Assembly (NCBI RefSeq): GCF_006438725.1
Contig: NZ_RCZD01000004.1
Coordinates: 1 to 64,000, forward strand
Direction of reading: 5' to 3'
Length of the DNA stretch: 64,000 nucleotides
DNA from: Ewingella americana
Lineage (GTDB): Bacteria > Pseudomonadota > Gammaproteobacteria > Enterobacterales > Enterobacteriaceae
Under the pieces are notes generated by a model that was given only the letters and a program-made list of their open reading frames with translations, made no database searches and had not been told where the DNA came from. This document shows positions 22,626 through 32,536 of the stretch, one piece after another (positions within the stretch are counted from its first letter, which is position 1; the number at the start of each line of letters is the position of its first letter). The position numbers were made by a program, and so were the translations under genes.

Positions 22626-24161
22626 ATGAATACTTCATCAGACTCCACGTCGCTCACGCCCTCGATTGCGCCTCAGGCTTTTATTAGCCTTGAGCGTATC
22701 AGTAAAAAATTTCCCGGCGTACTGGCGCTGGATAATGTCACCCTGACCTTAAATAGAGGCGAAGTACACTGCCTTGCGGGTCAAAATGGTTGCGGAAAAA
22801 GCACCATTATTAAAGTGATTTCAGGGGTTTATCAGCCGGAGAAAGGCGCAGCGATCACCCTTGATGGCAAATTATTCCATTCGCTGACCCCGCAGCTCTC
22901 CTCTTATTACGGCATTCAGGTGATTTACCAGGATCTGTCGTTATTTCCTAATTTATCGGTTGCCGAAAATATTGCTATTCACCGCTACCTTCCGGGCGGT
23001 GATTTTTGGGTACATCGCGAGGCAATGCGCAAAAAAGCATTGGCTGCCATGCAACGGGTTGGGGTGTCTCTGGATCCCGATCGTAAAGTCGAAAAGTTGT
23101 CGATCGCTGACCGTCAGTTGGTGGCAATATGCCGGGCAATCGCTGCTGACGCGAGTCTGGTTATCATGGACGAACCGACAGCATCACTGACCCGCACCGA
23201 GGTGAATGGCCTGCTGCGGGTGGTGAATGAACTCAAAGCCGCCGGAATATGTGTGGTGTTTGTCAGCCACCGCCTGGACGAAGTGATGGAAGTGGCCGAT
23301 CGCATCAGCGTGATGCGCGACGGCAAATTGGTCGGCACCTATCCGGCCAGCGATCTCGACAGCAACGAGCTGGCGTTTCTGATGACCGGCCAGCGCTTCA
23401 GCTACAGCCATTTGCCGCAACGCGCCCCGGCAGAGGCCACGCCGCTGCTGGAAGTCAGCCATCTGAGCCGAACAGGCCAGTATGAGGATATTTCCCTGTC
23501 GCTGCGTCAGGGCGAAATCACCTCGATCATCGGCCTGCTTGGTTCCGGGCGTACCGAACTGTGCATGAGCCTGTTTGGCATGAGCCAGCCGGACAGTGGC
23601 GATATCAAAGTGAACGGCAAGAAGGTCAAATTGCGCAGCAACCGGGATGCTATCCGCCACGGTATTGCCTACGTGTCGGAAGACCGCCTGACGCAGGGTT
23701 TAATCATGGAGCAGTCCATTTATGACAACACGCTGGTGTCGATTTTCAACAAGCTGCAAACCCGCAGCGGGCTGATGGATCACCGCAAGGCGGCTTCGGT
23801 CGTCAAAGATTTGATCCGCGACCTGAATATTAAAGTCTCGGACAGCGGGCTGCCGGTGAAAACCCTGTCGGGCGGTAATGCGCAGCGTATTGCGATCGCC
23901 AAGTGGGTGGCGACAAATCCGCATATTTTGATCCTCGACTCACCGACGGTCGGCGTGGATATCGCCAATAAAGAGGGAATCTACCGCATTGCGCGGGATC
24001 TGGCCGAATCCGGCATGGCGGTCCTGATGATTTGCGATGAAATTCCCGAAGCCTATTACAACAGTCACCGCGTTCTGGTGATGCGTAAAGGCCAGTTAAT
24101 TGCTGAATTTGCGCCTCATCAGTGCAGCGAAACGCAAATTGCGGAGGTGATCAATGGGTAA
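22626..24161 (+). CDS. Sugar ABC transporter ATP-binding protein (two-domain, RbsA type)
   Basis: 511 residues from the ATG at 22626, 8 nt after AAGGA; the longer in-frame extension (22461) is mostly non-coding. There are two ABC domains. The first has Walker A GQNGCGKST and Walker B LVIMDEPTAS, with a degenerate signature (LSIADRQLVAI). The second has a degenerate Walker A (GLLGSGRTE) and a good signature LSGGNAQR. This is the usual pattern of RbsA/XylG-type ATPases. It overlaps the following permease by 8 nt. Confidence 0.9.
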   Translation: MNTSSDSTSLTPSIAPQAFISLERISKKFPGVLALDNVTLTLNRGEVHCLAGQNGCGKSTIIKVISGVYQPEKGAAITLDGKLFHSLTPQLSSYYGIQVIYQDLSLFPNLSVAENIAIHRYLPGGDFWVHREAMRKKALAAMQRVGVSLDPDRKVEKLSIADRQLVAICRAIAADASLVIMDEPTASLTRTEVNGLLRVVNELKAAGICVVFVSHRLDEVMEVADRISVMRDGKLVGTYPASDLDSNELAFLMTGQRFSYSHLPQRAPAEATPLLEVSHLSRTGQYEDISLSLRQGEITSIIGLLGSGRTELCMSLFGMSQPDSGDIKVNGKKVKLRSNRDAIRHGIAYVSEDRLTQGLIMEQSIYDNTLVSIFNKLQTRSGLMDHRKAASVVKDLIRDLNIKVSDSGLPVKTLSGGNAQRIAIAKWVATNPHILILDSPTVGVDIANKEGIYRIARDLAESGMAVLMICDEIPEAYYNSHRVLVMRKGQLIAEFAPHQCSETQIAEVING

Positions 24162-25143
24162 AAAACAACTAAGTAACGCCTTTGCGCAGCATGAATTCTG
24201 GCTGGGTTTGCTGGTGCTGATATTGGCGATAGGTCTGAGTCTCTCCACCAACGAGTTTCTGACACTCGGCAACCTCACCGACGTCGCCACCAGCTATGCC
24301 ATTCTCGGTATTCTGGCCTGCGGTTTGTTTGTGGTGCTGATTGCCGGAGGCATCGACATCTCCTTCCCGGCCGTGACGTCAATTGCGCAATACGTGATGG
24401 CAAGCTACATCATTCACCACGGGGGCAGCTTCCCGGTGGCCTTCGGCATGGCAATGGGCGTTGGCCTGCTGCTCGGACTGGTCAATGGATTTCTGGTCTA
24501 CTGGCTGCGGGTCCCGGCGATCATTATCACCATCGCCACGCTGAATCTGTTCTACGGCCTGCTGGTCTATCTGACCAACGGCACCTGGCTATACGGTTTC
24601 CCAGACTGGTTTATGAACGGCATCAGTTGGTTCCATTTCACTGCCGCCGACGGCTATGACTACGGCCTGACATTACCGCTACTCAGCCTGATTGGCGTGA
24701 TCGTTGCCACCGGAGTATTGATGAATCGCACCCGCATTGGCCGCCAGATTTACGCCATGGGCAGCAACCGCGACGCAGCATCACGTCTGGGCCTGAATAT
24801 TCTACGGTTGCACTTCTACGTCTACGGATTTATGGGGCTGCTGGCCGGGATTGCTGCCGTGGTACAGGCACAAATCACTCAGTCGGTTGCCCCCAATTCG
24901 CTGCTTGGCTATGAGCTGACCGTACTGGCGGCGGTGGTGTTGGGCGGTACCAGCATGACCGGAGGGCGCGGGTCGCTGACCGGCACGGTACTCGGCGTCA
25001 TGCTGCTGGCATTTTTGCAAAACGGCCTGACCCTGCTGAGTATCTCTTCTTACTGGCATCAGGTGTTTAGCGGCGTGATCATTCTGGTCAGCATCAGCAG
25101 CACCGCGTGGAACGAAAAACGCAAACTGGCGAAGGGAATGTGA
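24154..25143 (+). CDS. Sugar ABC transporter permease 1 (RbsC type)
   Basis: 329 residues with about 9-10 membrane helices, of the BPD_transp_2 family (RbsC, AraH, XylH, LsrC). The VIAGGIDISFPAVTS and VVLGGTSMTGGRGSLTGTVLGV segments are the conserved permease motifs. It starts inside the end of the ATPase gene and is followed 1 nt later by a second permease. The pair probably forms a heterodimeric channel, as LsrC/LsrD do. Confidence 0.9.
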   Translation: MGKKQLSNAFAQHEFWLGLLVLILAIGLSLSTNEFLTLGNLTDVATSYAILGILACGLFVVLIAGGIDISFPAVTSIAQYVMASYIIHHGGSFPVAFGMAMGVGLLLGLVNGFLVYWLRVPAIIITIATLNLFYGLLVYLTNGTWLYGFPDWFMNGISWFHFTAADGYDYGLTLPLLSLIGVIVATGVLMNRTRIGRQIYAMGSNRDAASRLGLNILRLHFYVYGFMGLLAGIAAVVQAQITQSVAPNSLLGYELTVLAAVVLGGTSMTGGRGSLTGTVLGVMLLAFLQNGLTLLSISSYWHQVFSGVIILVSISSTAWNEKRKLAKGM

Positions 25144-25144
25144 C

Positions 25145-26098
25145 ATGACAACCTTAACGCGATTTCTCCCCGGTGACCGCATCATCCGCTTGCAGTTACT
25201 GATCATCCTGGCCGTGGCCCTGCTGTTCTCATTCACGCTGGGTGAGCAGTTCTTCAGCCTCGGTAACTTCCAGTCCATCTCATCACAACTGCCCATTTTA
25301 GGCATGCTGGCGCTGGGAATGGGTATCACTATGCTGACTGGCGGTATCAACCTGTCAGTGATCGCCGGAGCTAACGCCTGTTCGCTGGTGATGGCCGCTA
25401 TCCTGGTGGCGCACCCTGACCAGCCGGGCTATTTCGTGCTGGCCATGCTGGCCGGACTGGCGGTTGCTCTGGCGATTGGTACCCTGAACGGCGCGCTGAT
25501 TGCTTACATTGGCGTCTCCCCGATTCTCGCCACGCTCGGCACCATGACGCTGATCGCTGGGCTGAATATCCTGCTGACCAGCGGCGCGGTGATCTCCGGC
25601 TTCCCGGTGGCCATTCAATACCTCAGTAACGGCAGCCTGCTGGGTATTCCGGTGGCACTGCTGCTGTTTTTACTGGTGGCGCTTTTGCTGTGGGTATTAC
25701 TCGAACACACCACGCTGGGCCGCAGTTTGTACCTGATGGGATCCAACGAACAGGCCACACGTTTTAGCGGCGTGAATACTCACAAGGTCACCATCGCGGT
25801 GTATGTGCTTTCCGCCCTGCTGGGCTGGGGGGCCGCGCTGCTGATGATGTCGAAATTCAACTCGTCCAAGGCCGGTTATGGCGACTCCTACCTGCTGGTC
25901 ACCATTCTGGCCTCGGTACTGGGTGGCATTAACCCGGACGGTGGTTTTGGCCGCGTACTGGGCCTGGTACTCGCCCTTATCGTCTTACAGATGCTGGAAA
26001 GTGGCCTGAACCTGATGGGCGTCAGCAGTTATTTAACCATGGCACTTTGGGGCGGCGTCCTGATCCTGTTTATCGCCTTACAAAATCGACAATCTTAA
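25145..26098 (+). CDS. Sugar ABC transporter permease 2 (RbsC type)
   Basis: 317 residues, same family as the preceding permease but clearly diverged from it. MLTGGINLSVIAGANACS and ASVLGGINPDGGFGRVLG mark the family motifs. About 9 membrane helices. It is tightly packed after permease 1 and before the kinase gene. Confidence 0.9.
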   Translation: MTTLTRFLPGDRIIRLQLLIILAVALLFSFTLGEQFFSLGNFQSISSQLPILGMLALGMGITMLTGGINLSVIAGANACSLVMAAILVAHPDQPGYFVLAMLAGLAVALAIGTLNGALIAYIGVSPILATLGTMTLIAGLNILLTSGAVISGFPVAIQYLSNGSLLGIPVALLLFLLVALLLWVLLEHTTLGRSLYLMGSNEQATRFSGVNTHKVTIAVYVLSALLGWGAALLMMSKFNSSKAGYGDSYLLVTILASVLGGINPDGGFGRVLGLVLALIVLQMLESGLNLMGVSSYLTMALWGGVLILFIALQNRQS

Positions 26099-26128
26099 GC
26101 GAACAGCTTTTTACCGAAGGGAAAGAAC

Positions 26129-27766
26129 ATGGCGAGTTATTTTATTGGAGTAGATGTAGGAACCGGCAGCGCCCGTGCGGGTGTCTTTGACATGACCGGA
26201 CGTATGGTCGGTCAGGCCAGCCGTGATATCACGCTCTTCCGCCCAAAGGCAGATTTTGTCGAGCAATCCTCAGATGAGATCTGGCAGGCGGTGTGCAATG
26301 CGGTAAAAGACGCGATGAATCAGGCTGACATCAATCCGATTCAGGTAAAAGGCCTCGGTTTTGACGCCACCTGTTCACTGGTGGTGCTCGACAAGGAGGG
26401 CAAACCGCTGACGGTCAGCCCATCAGGGCGCAGCGAACAAAATATAATTGTGTGGATGGATCACCGCGCCATTACACAGGCCGAACGTATCAATGCTACC
26501 GGCCACCGCGTGCTGGAGTTCGTCGGCGGGATTATTTCACCGGAAATGCAGACACCGAAACTGCTGTGGCTGAAGCAGCATATGCCGACGACATGGAACA
26601 ACGTCGGTCATCTGTTTGACCTGCCGGACTTCCTCACCTGGCGCGCCACGCAGGACGCCACCCGCTCCCTATGCTCGACGGTGTGCAAGTGGACCTACGT
26701 CGGTCACGAAGACCGCTGGGACTCCAGCTACTTCAAACAAATCGGGCTGGAAGATCTGCTGGAAAACAACGCGGCTAAAATTGGCAGCGAAGTGAAAACC
26801 ATGGGTCAGCCGCTGGGGCACGGCCTGACGCAGCGCGCCGCCGCCGAAATGGGGCTGATGGCGGGCACGGCGGTCAGCGTGTCGATCATCGATGCCCACG
26901 CGGGCAGCCTCGGTATTTTGGGTGCCAGCGGTGCATCTGGGGAAACCGCCGATTTCGATCACCGCATCGCGCTGATTGGCGGCACGTCCACCGCACATAT
27001 GGCGATGTCGCGCAGCGCTCGGTATATCGGCGGCATCTGGGGCCCCTATTTTTCGGCGATTCTGCCGGATTACTGGCTAAACGAAGGCGGCCAGTCCACC
27101 ACCGGAGCACTGATCGACCACGTGATTCAATCACACCCTTGTTATCAGGACTTGCTGAAACAGGGTAAAGACAGCGGCAAGACCATTTATGAAGTGCTGA
27201 ACAATATTTTGCGCAAGATGGCTGGGGAGCCGGAAAATATCGCGTTCCTGACCAAAGACATTCATATGCTGCCCTATTTTCATGGCAACCGTTCACCGCG
27301 CGCCAACCCGACACTGACCGGTACGCTGACCGGCCTGAAACTGTCTCGCACGCCAGAAGACATGGCGCTGCACTATCTGGCCACCATTCAGGCGCTGGCG
27401 CTCGGCACGCGGCACATTATTGAAACCATGAATCAAAGCGGTTATTGCATCGACACCATGATGGCCAGCGGCGGTGGCACCAAAAACCCGGTGTTTGTGC
27501 AGGAACACTCCAACGCCACCGGTTGCGCCATGCTGCTGCCGGAAGAGAGCGAAGCGATGCTACTCGGCAGCGCCATGATGGGCACGGTGGCCGCCGGGGC
27601 CTATGACTCATTGCCGGAAGCCATGGCCGCCATGAGCCGCATCGGCAAGACCGTGACGCCGCAGACCAACAAAATCAAAGAGTATTACGACCGCAAATAT
27701 AAAGTGTTTCATGAGCTGTATCACGACCACATGAAATACCGCCGTCTGATGCAGGAGGAGCATTGA
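26129..27766 (+). CDS. FGGY-family pentulose kinase (D-ribulokinase-like)
   Basis: 545 residues. The N-terminal FGGY domain starts YFIGVDVGTGSARAGVFD, with the ATP/substrate segment GFDATCSLVVLD. The C-terminal domain contains MASGGGTKNPVFVQEHSNATG and ends near 540. It matches the pentulose-kinase branch that includes bacterial D-ribulokinase and human FGGY. It phosphorylates a ketopentose (or similar) with ATP in the cytoplasm after ABC import. AAGGGAAAG precedes the ATG. The kinase stop overlaps the start of the SIS gene (TGATG). Confidence 0.88.
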   Translation: MASYFIGVDVGTGSARAGVFDMTGRMVGQASRDITLFRPKADFVEQSSDEIWQAVCNAVKDAMNQADINPIQVKGLGFDATCSLVVLDKEGKPLTVSPSGRSEQNIIVWMDHRAITQAERINATGHRVLEFVGGIISPEMQTPKLLWLKQHMPTTWNNVGHLFDLPDFLTWRATQDATRSLCSTVCKWTYVGHEDRWDSSYFKQIGLEDLLENNAAKIGSEVKTMGQPLGHGLTQRAAAEMGLMAGTAVSVSIIDAHAGSLGILGASGASGETADFDHRIALIGGTSTAHMAMSRSARYIGGIWGPYFSAILPDYWLNEGGQSTTGALIDHVIQSHPCYQDLLKQGKDSGKTIYEVLNNILRKMAGEPENIAFLTKDIHMLPYFHGNRSPRANPTLTGTLTGLKLSRTPEDMALHYLATIQALALGTRHIIETMNQSGYCIDTMMASGGGTKNPVFVQEHSNATGCAMLLPEESEAMLLGSAMMGTVAAGAYDSLPEAMAAMSRIGKTVTPQTNKIKEYYDRKYKVFHELYHDHMKYRRLMQEEH

Positions 27767-28383
27767 TGTCCGGGAACCACGAAATTACCGAATGGCAGCA
27801 GGCCTGCGCCGGATGGCAAACCTACAGCCAGGAGTTGCTGGCATTGCAAAAGAATATCGACCAGAAAATCTGGCAACAGGTGCTGGACACTCTGGCGACA
27901 TGCAAAGGCAAGATTGCGGTGACCGGGGTCGGCACCTCGGGGATCGCAGCACGTAAAGTGGCGCACATGCTGGCCTGCGTTGAGCAGCCGGCAATTTTTC
28001 TCAATGCCACCGACGCCGCGCACGGAGACTTAGGTTTCCTGCGGGCAGACGACGTGATGATCATGATTTCCCGTGGTGGCAACTCCGAAGAGCTGGCACG
28101 CCTGCTGCCGACGCTGACACACAAAGGCGTGACGCTCATCAGCGTCACTGAGAACCTCGACTCGGCTATCGCCCGCGCCTCCACGCTGGTGCTGAAAACC
28201 CATATTCAGCGTGAAATTGATCCGCTGAATATGCTGGCGACCACCTCAATTGTGCTGGTACTGGCGGTATTCGACGCCATCTGCGGCTGCATCATGCTGC
28301 GCAACGGTTTTGACAAACAGACGCTACTGGCGGTTCATCCGGGGGGCAATGTGGGTAAATCGTTGCGGGAAAGCGAGCGTTAA
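27766..28383 (+). CDS. SIS-domain sugar-phosphate isomerase, KpsF/GutQ-like without CBS domains
   Basis: 205 residues from the ATG at 27766, which overlaps the kinase stop; GGAGGAG lies upstream. A single SIS domain carries GVGTSGIAARKVAHML and ISRGGNSEELARLLP, as in arabinose-5-phosphate isomerases (KpsF, GutQ, KdsD) and 6-phospho-3-hexuloisomerases. The C-terminal HPGGNVGKSL matches HPGGALGRRL of KdsD. The two CBS domains of full-length KdsD are absent. It probably isomerises the kinase product. Its stop overlaps that of convergent ydcR. Confidence 0.8.
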   Translation: MSGNHEITEWQQACAGWQTYSQELLALQKNIDQKIWQQVLDTLATCKGKIAVTGVGTSGIAARKVAHMLACVEQPAIFLNATDAAHGDLGFLRADDVMIMISRGGNSEELARLLPTLTHKGVTLISVTENLDSAIARASTLVLKTHIQREIDPLNMLATTSIVLVLAVFDAICGCIMLRNGFDKQTLLAVHPGGNVGKSLRESER

Positions 28384-29813
28384 GATTTCAGTTCATCCGC
28401 CACCAGCGTGGCTAATATCTGAATCGCCCGTGCAACCGGGGGCCCCCATTCAAAGGAGGTATTGATGCGGATGCAGTGCCGGTAGCGGTCATCGACGGCA
28501 AACATGGTGCCCGGCGCAATGCTGACACCCTGAGCCAGGGCACGCTGGTAGACTCTGGCGGCATCCACCTTTTCGCCCAGATCCAGCCACAGGAAGTAAC
28601 CGCCCTCAGGTTGGCTGACCGACACGCTGGCGGGGAACGCCTGGGTAATCGCGTTGAACATCGCCATCTGGCGCTGCTCCAGCAGGCGGCGCAGGCGGCG
28701 CAAATGCGTGTCATAACCGCCCTGCTGCATGTAATCGGCCAGCGCCAGCTGCACCGGAACGCTGGCTGACAATGTGCTCATCAACTGTAAACGCTGGATT
28801 CGTCCGGCAAAAGCCCCCGCAGCGACCCAGCCAACGCGAAAACCTGGAGCCAGGCATTTAGAGAATGAAGAACAGTGCAAAATCTGACTACGGTTCTCCG
28901 ACGCCTTGAGCGGCATCGGTCTCTCGCCGCCGAAATAGAGTTCGCCATACACGTCATCTTCAATCACCGTCACGCCATGAGATTGTAGAATCGAGACCAG
29001 CCGCAACTTTTTCTCCGGCGAAAGCGTACAGCCAAGTGGGTTCTGGAAGTTGGACATCAGCCAGCAGGCTTTTATCGGATAGGTGTCCAGCGCCTGTTCC
29101 AGGGCGTCGAGGTCAATGCCGGTGCGCACATCGGTTGGGATCGCCACCGCTTTCAGCTTGCGCCGCTCAATGGCCTGTAAAACACCATAAAAGGCGGGAG
29201 ACTCAATCGCTACCCAGTCACCCGGTTCGGTAACCGCCTGTAAGCTCAGGCCAAGTGACTCCATTGCACCTGACGTGATCACGATTTCATCAGGGGCGAC
29301 TTCCATACCGTTTTGCGCGTAGCGCTGGGCAATATTGCGTCGTAGCTCTTCGTTGCCGGGCGGCAGGTTTGCCATGGCGCTGTGCGGTGACATGCGGCGT
29401 ACGGCGCTGGCAAGCGATCGCGCCAGACGGGGTTGGGGGAAAAGAGTTGGGTCAGGAAACGCTGAGCCGAGCGGAACAATGGAGGCATCCTGCCCGGCTT
29501 TGAGAATATCGAAAATCGCGTCATTCACATCCACCTGCTCGGCGGCATGCAGCGTCTGGTCGACCTTGCGGCTCACTACCCGCATCTTACGGGGTGCGAC
29601 GTAATAACCAGACTGCGGCCGGGCGACAATCAGCCCCTGGCTTTCCAGTAACTGGTAAGCCTGTAAAACAGTCATCAGACTCAGCCCCGACTGTTTACAG
29701 CTCACCCGCAGCGACGGCAGCTTATCGCCGGGCAGCCAGACTTGGGTGTCAATCTGACGGCGCAGCGTTTGCGCGAGGTTTTCGTAACGGGTAAGCGCCA
29801 TAGTGTGACTCAC
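28380..29813 (-). CDS. ydcR: MocR-family GntR regulator with aminotransferase domain, YdcR-like
   Basis: 477 residues from 29813; a start at 29801 (MALTRYENL) is also plausible and aligns better with E. coli YdcR (468). The N-terminal winged helix (about 1-75) contains PGDKLPSLRVSCKQSGLSLMTV. A fold-type I PLP aminotransferase-like domain (about 105-470) contains the lysine in HCSSFSKCLAPGFRVGW. Strong similarity to YdcR runs throughout. Targets of such regulators are usually adjacent or divergent genes; no obvious one lies here, since the next gene is spy 350 nt away. Confidence 0.88.
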   Translation of the reverse strand: MSHTMALTRYENLAQTLRRQIDTQVWLPGDKLPSLRVSCKQSGLSLMTVLQAYQLLESQGLIVARPQSGYYVAPRKMRVVSRKVDQTLHAAEQVDVNDAIFDILKAGQDASIVPLGSAFPDPTLFPQPRLARSLASAVRRMSPHSAMANLPPGNEELRRNIAQRYAQNGMEVAPDEIVITSGAMESLGLSLQAVTEPGDWVAIESPAFYGVLQAIERRKLKAVAIPTDVRTGIDLDALEQALDTYPIKACWLMSNFQNPLGCTLSPEKKLRLVSILQSHGVTVIEDDVYGELYFGGERPMPLKASENRSQILHCSSFSKCLAPGFRVGWVAAGAFAGRIQRLQLMSTLSASVPVQLALADYMQQGGYDTHLRRLRRLLEQRQMAMFNAITQAFPASVSVSQPEGGYFLWLDLGEKVDAARVYQRALAQGVSIAPGTMFAVDDRYRHCIRINTSFEWGPPVARAIQILATLVADELKS

Positions 29814-30167
29814 TGTTATAGATGATGTTAATCAAATGCTAACTATTATAGTCATATCTCTGACTTCAACGCCCCTTAAACCGATCCTAACTTGTACAAG
29901 GTATTCATTGAGGATGTTTTGAGGTCAAACATTAAGCGTGATAATGTTTCTCAGTACCGGAATGCCTAGGAAAAATCTGAACCATTGCGAGGTTTGTGTT
30001 TGCAAGCTTACGCTTTCTAAACGTTTTCTCCACGATTGTCTTAAAAACGACATGTCACCTTTCACTCTTTTACAACTTCCCCGCATTACTATTCATTCAT
30101 AGGGTTAGACTTTCCTTCGTCAACACAAACGGGCGACGTGCCTGAAACCCCTATAAGGAATTTAATT
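29814..30167. other. Divergent intergenic region ydcR / spy
   Basis: 354 nt, AT-rich on the ydcR side. Spy-type genes are usually under Cpx/Bae control, but I do not see a convincing CpxR tandem GTAAA box. AAGGA upstream of 30168 is the spy ribosome site. No gene or repeat is visible. Confidence 0.45.
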
Positions 30168-30674
30168 ATGCGTAAATTTACCGCAATGATTGTGGCTTCA
30201 ACTCTGGCTCTTAGCTCTGCTTCTTTCGCTTTCGCTGCTGAGACTACGCCGGCAACCGACGCACCTGCCGCAGCGACCCAGGGCAAAATGATGCAGCATA
30301 AAGGCCCGCATCGTATGAATCCGTTCGCTGATCTGAACCTGACTGAGCAGCAAAAAACTCAGATGAAAGAGATCATGAAAGACAGCGGCCCGCGCCCTGA
30401 CCGCGCCGCAATGAAAGCCCAGATGGACACCATGCATGGTCTGGTTGCCGCTGACAGCTTCGATGAAGCGAAAGTGAAATCGCAAATCGACACGATCACT
30501 CAGGCGCAGTCCCAGCACATGCTTGACCGTGCCCGCGCTGAGAACAAAATGTACAACCTGCTGACGCCAGAGCAGAAAAAACAGTTCAATGAGAACTACC
30601 AGAAACGTGCAGAGAAAATGGGGAAAATGCACGAACATAAACCAGGTCAGGCAGCCCCTGCTGACGCTGAATAA
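30168..30674 (+). CDS. spy: Spy/CpxP-family periplasmic chaperone
   Basis: 168 residues from the ATG at 30168. A signal peptide of about 23 residues ends SFAFA-AE. The mature part is helical and rich in Met, Gln and Lys. Two LTxxQ-type repeats of the family are present: LNLTEQQKTQMKEIM (about 56) and LLTPEQKKQFNENY (about 130). It acts in the periplasm as an ATP-independent chaperone under envelope stress. The C-terminus has a His/Pro/Ala tail. It is monocistronic with its own terminator. Confidence 0.9.
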   Translation: MRKFTAMIVASTLALSSASFAFAAETTPATDAPAAATQGKMMQHKGPHRMNPFADLNLTEQQKTQMKEIMKDSGPRPDRAAMKAQMDTMHGLVAADSFDEAKVKSQIDTITQAQSQHMLDRARAENKMYNLLTPEQKKQFNENYQKRAEKMGKMHEHKPGQAAPADAE

Positions 30675-30693
30675 TCGTTAAACGCCCTTTATA

Positions 30694-30726
30694 AACCGGT
30701 CAGCCCTGCTGGCCGGTTTTTTTGTT
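30694..30726 (+). terminator. Rho-independent terminator after spy
   Basis: AACCGGTCAG pairs with CTGGCCGGTT around a 5-nt loop (30694-30718), followed by a T-run. Confidence 0.85.
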
Positions 30727-30829
30727 CCTATTTCCCCCTCTGCTATCTCCAATGAGTGAGTCTCCTCAAAGTCTGTAATGCCATTCTCCTTTATAGTGCG
30801 TGCCGTTTCGTTTCGGGGTATGCCACAGG

Positions 30830-32536
30830 ATGTACGAATTCAACTTAGTGTTACTGCTGCTGCAACAGATGTGCGTGTATCTGGTTATCGCCTACCTGCT
30901 GAGTAAAACACCGCTGTTTATTCCACTGATGCAGGTTACGGTGCGCCTGCCGCACAAGCTCTTGTGCTACGTGATTTTTTCGATTTTCTGCATCATGGGC
31001 ACCTATTTCGGGCTGCACATTCAGGACTCTATCGCCAATACCCGCGCCATTGGTGCCGTACTCGGCGGCCTGCTCGGCGGTCCGGTGGTGGGCGTGCTGG
31101 TTGGGCTGACCGGTGGCCTGCACCGCTATTCTCTCGGAGGGATGACCGCGCTTAGCTGCATGCTTTCCACCATTCTTGGCGGACTGGTCGGTGGGCTGAT
31201 GCACCGGGTGATGCTGCGACGTGGGCGCATTGACCGGCTGTTCAATCCACTGACCGCCGCCGGAGTGACGCTCGGGGTGGAGATCATGCAGATGGGCGTG
31301 ATCCTGCTGGTTGCTAAACCCTTTGATGAAGCCCTGGCGCTGGTGAAAAGCATCGCCCTGCCGATGATTGTCACCAACAGCGTGGGGGCAGCCATGTTTA
31401 TGCGCATTCTGCTTGACCGGCGGGCCATGTTTGAAAAATACACCACCGCTTTTTCAGCCCGCGCGCTGAAAATTGCTGCCTGTACCGAAGGTCTGCTGCG
31501 TCAGGGGTTTAATCAGGAAAACAGCATGAAGGTGGCGCAGGTGATTTATCAAGAGCTGGATATCGGCGCCGTCGCCATCACCGACTGCGATAAATTGTTG
31601 GCGTTTATCGGCACCGGTGATGATCACCATCTGCCGGGCACGCCGATCGCTTCCGAACATTCGCGCCGGGCCATTGAGCAGGGCGAAGTGGTGTATGCCG
31701 ACGGCAATGAAATGCCCTACCGCTGTTCACTGCACCCGCAGTGTAAGCTTGGCTCAACGCTGGTGATCCCACTGCGCGGTGAGAACCATGCGGTAGTTGG
31801 CACCATCAAGTTGTATGAAGCCAAGAACCGTCTCTTCAGCTCGATTAACCGCACGTTGGGCGAAGGGATCGCCAGTTTGTTGTCGGCCCAGATTCTGGCC
31901 GGTCAGTATGAGCGCCACAAACAGCTGCTCACCCAGTCAGAAATCAAACTGTTGCATGCGCAGGTAAACCCCCATTTTCTATTTAATGCGCTTAATACGC
32001 TGGTTGCGGTGATCCGCCGCGATGGCGAACAGGCCTGCCAATTGGTGCAGTATCTCTCCACTTTCTTTCGCAAAAATCTTAAACGCCCCGGCGACCAGGT
32101 AACACTGGCCGATGAAATCGAGCACGTAAATGCTTATCTGCAAATTGAGAAAGCGCGGTTCAGCGATCGCCTGCAGATCACCTTTGATCTGCCAGAAAAC
32201 CTGCTGGCGCTACGGTTACCGGCCTTCTCACTGCAACCCATCGTCGAAAATGCCATCAAGCATGGTACCTCGCATCTGCTGAGCGAGGGGGTGATCCACC
32301 TGCAGGCATCCGTCGGGGTGAATCACTGGCAGTTTACGGTGGAAGACAACGCCGGGCTGTATGTAGAAAATAACGATAAATCCGGCCTGGGTATGACGCT
32401 GGTCGATAAGCGCCTGCGCCTGCGTTATGGCGAGGCGTTCGGGCTGCGCGTCGAGTGCGAACCGGATATGTTTACCCGCATTATTTTGCTGTTACCGCTG
32501 GAAGGGGAAAGCCATGTTGACCGTACTGATTGTTGA
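30830..32536 (+). CDS. btsS: Pyruvate-sensing histidine kinase BtsS
   Basis: 568 residues from the ATG at 30830, which gives the [15 protein letters not shown] start of E. coli BtsS; the GTG at 30800 is less likely. The N-terminal 5TM_5TMR_LYT membrane domain covers about 1-200, a GAF-like domain about 225-355, and then LytS-type kinase. The phospho-accepting His is in [12 protein letters not shown] (His382). A HATPase domain has [12 protein letters not shown] and [12 protein letters not shown]. BtsS is a high-affinity extracellular pyruvate receptor in E. coli. It overlaps btsR by 23 nt, so the two are translated together. Confidence 0.95.
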   Translation: MYEFNLVLLLLQQMCVYLVIAYLLSKTPLFIPLMQVTVRLPHKLLCYVIFSIFCIMGTYFGLHIQDSIANTRAIGAVLGGLLGGPVVGVLVGLTGGLHRYSLGGMTALSCMLSTILGGLVGGLMHRVMLRRGRIDRLFNPLTAAGVTLGVEIMQMGVILLVAKPFDEALALVKSIALPMIVTNSVGAAMFMRILLDRRAMFEKYTTAFSARALKIAACTEGLLRQGFNQENSMKVAQVIYQELDIGAVAITDCDKLLAFIGTGDDHHLPGTPIASEHSRRAIEQGEVVYADGNEMPYRCSLHPQCKLGSTLVIPLRGENHAVVGTIKLYEAKNRLFSSINRTLGEGIASLLSAQILAGQYERHKQLLTQSEIKLLHAQVNPHFLFNALNTLVAVIRRDGEQACQLVQYLSTFFRKNLKRPGDQVTLADEIEHVNAYLQIEKARFSDRLQITFDLPENLLALRLPAFSLQPIVENAIKHGTSHLLSEGVIHLQASVGVNHWQFTVEDNAGLYVENNDKSGLGMTLVDKRLRLRYGEAFGLRVECEPDMFTRIILLLPLEGESHVDRTDC

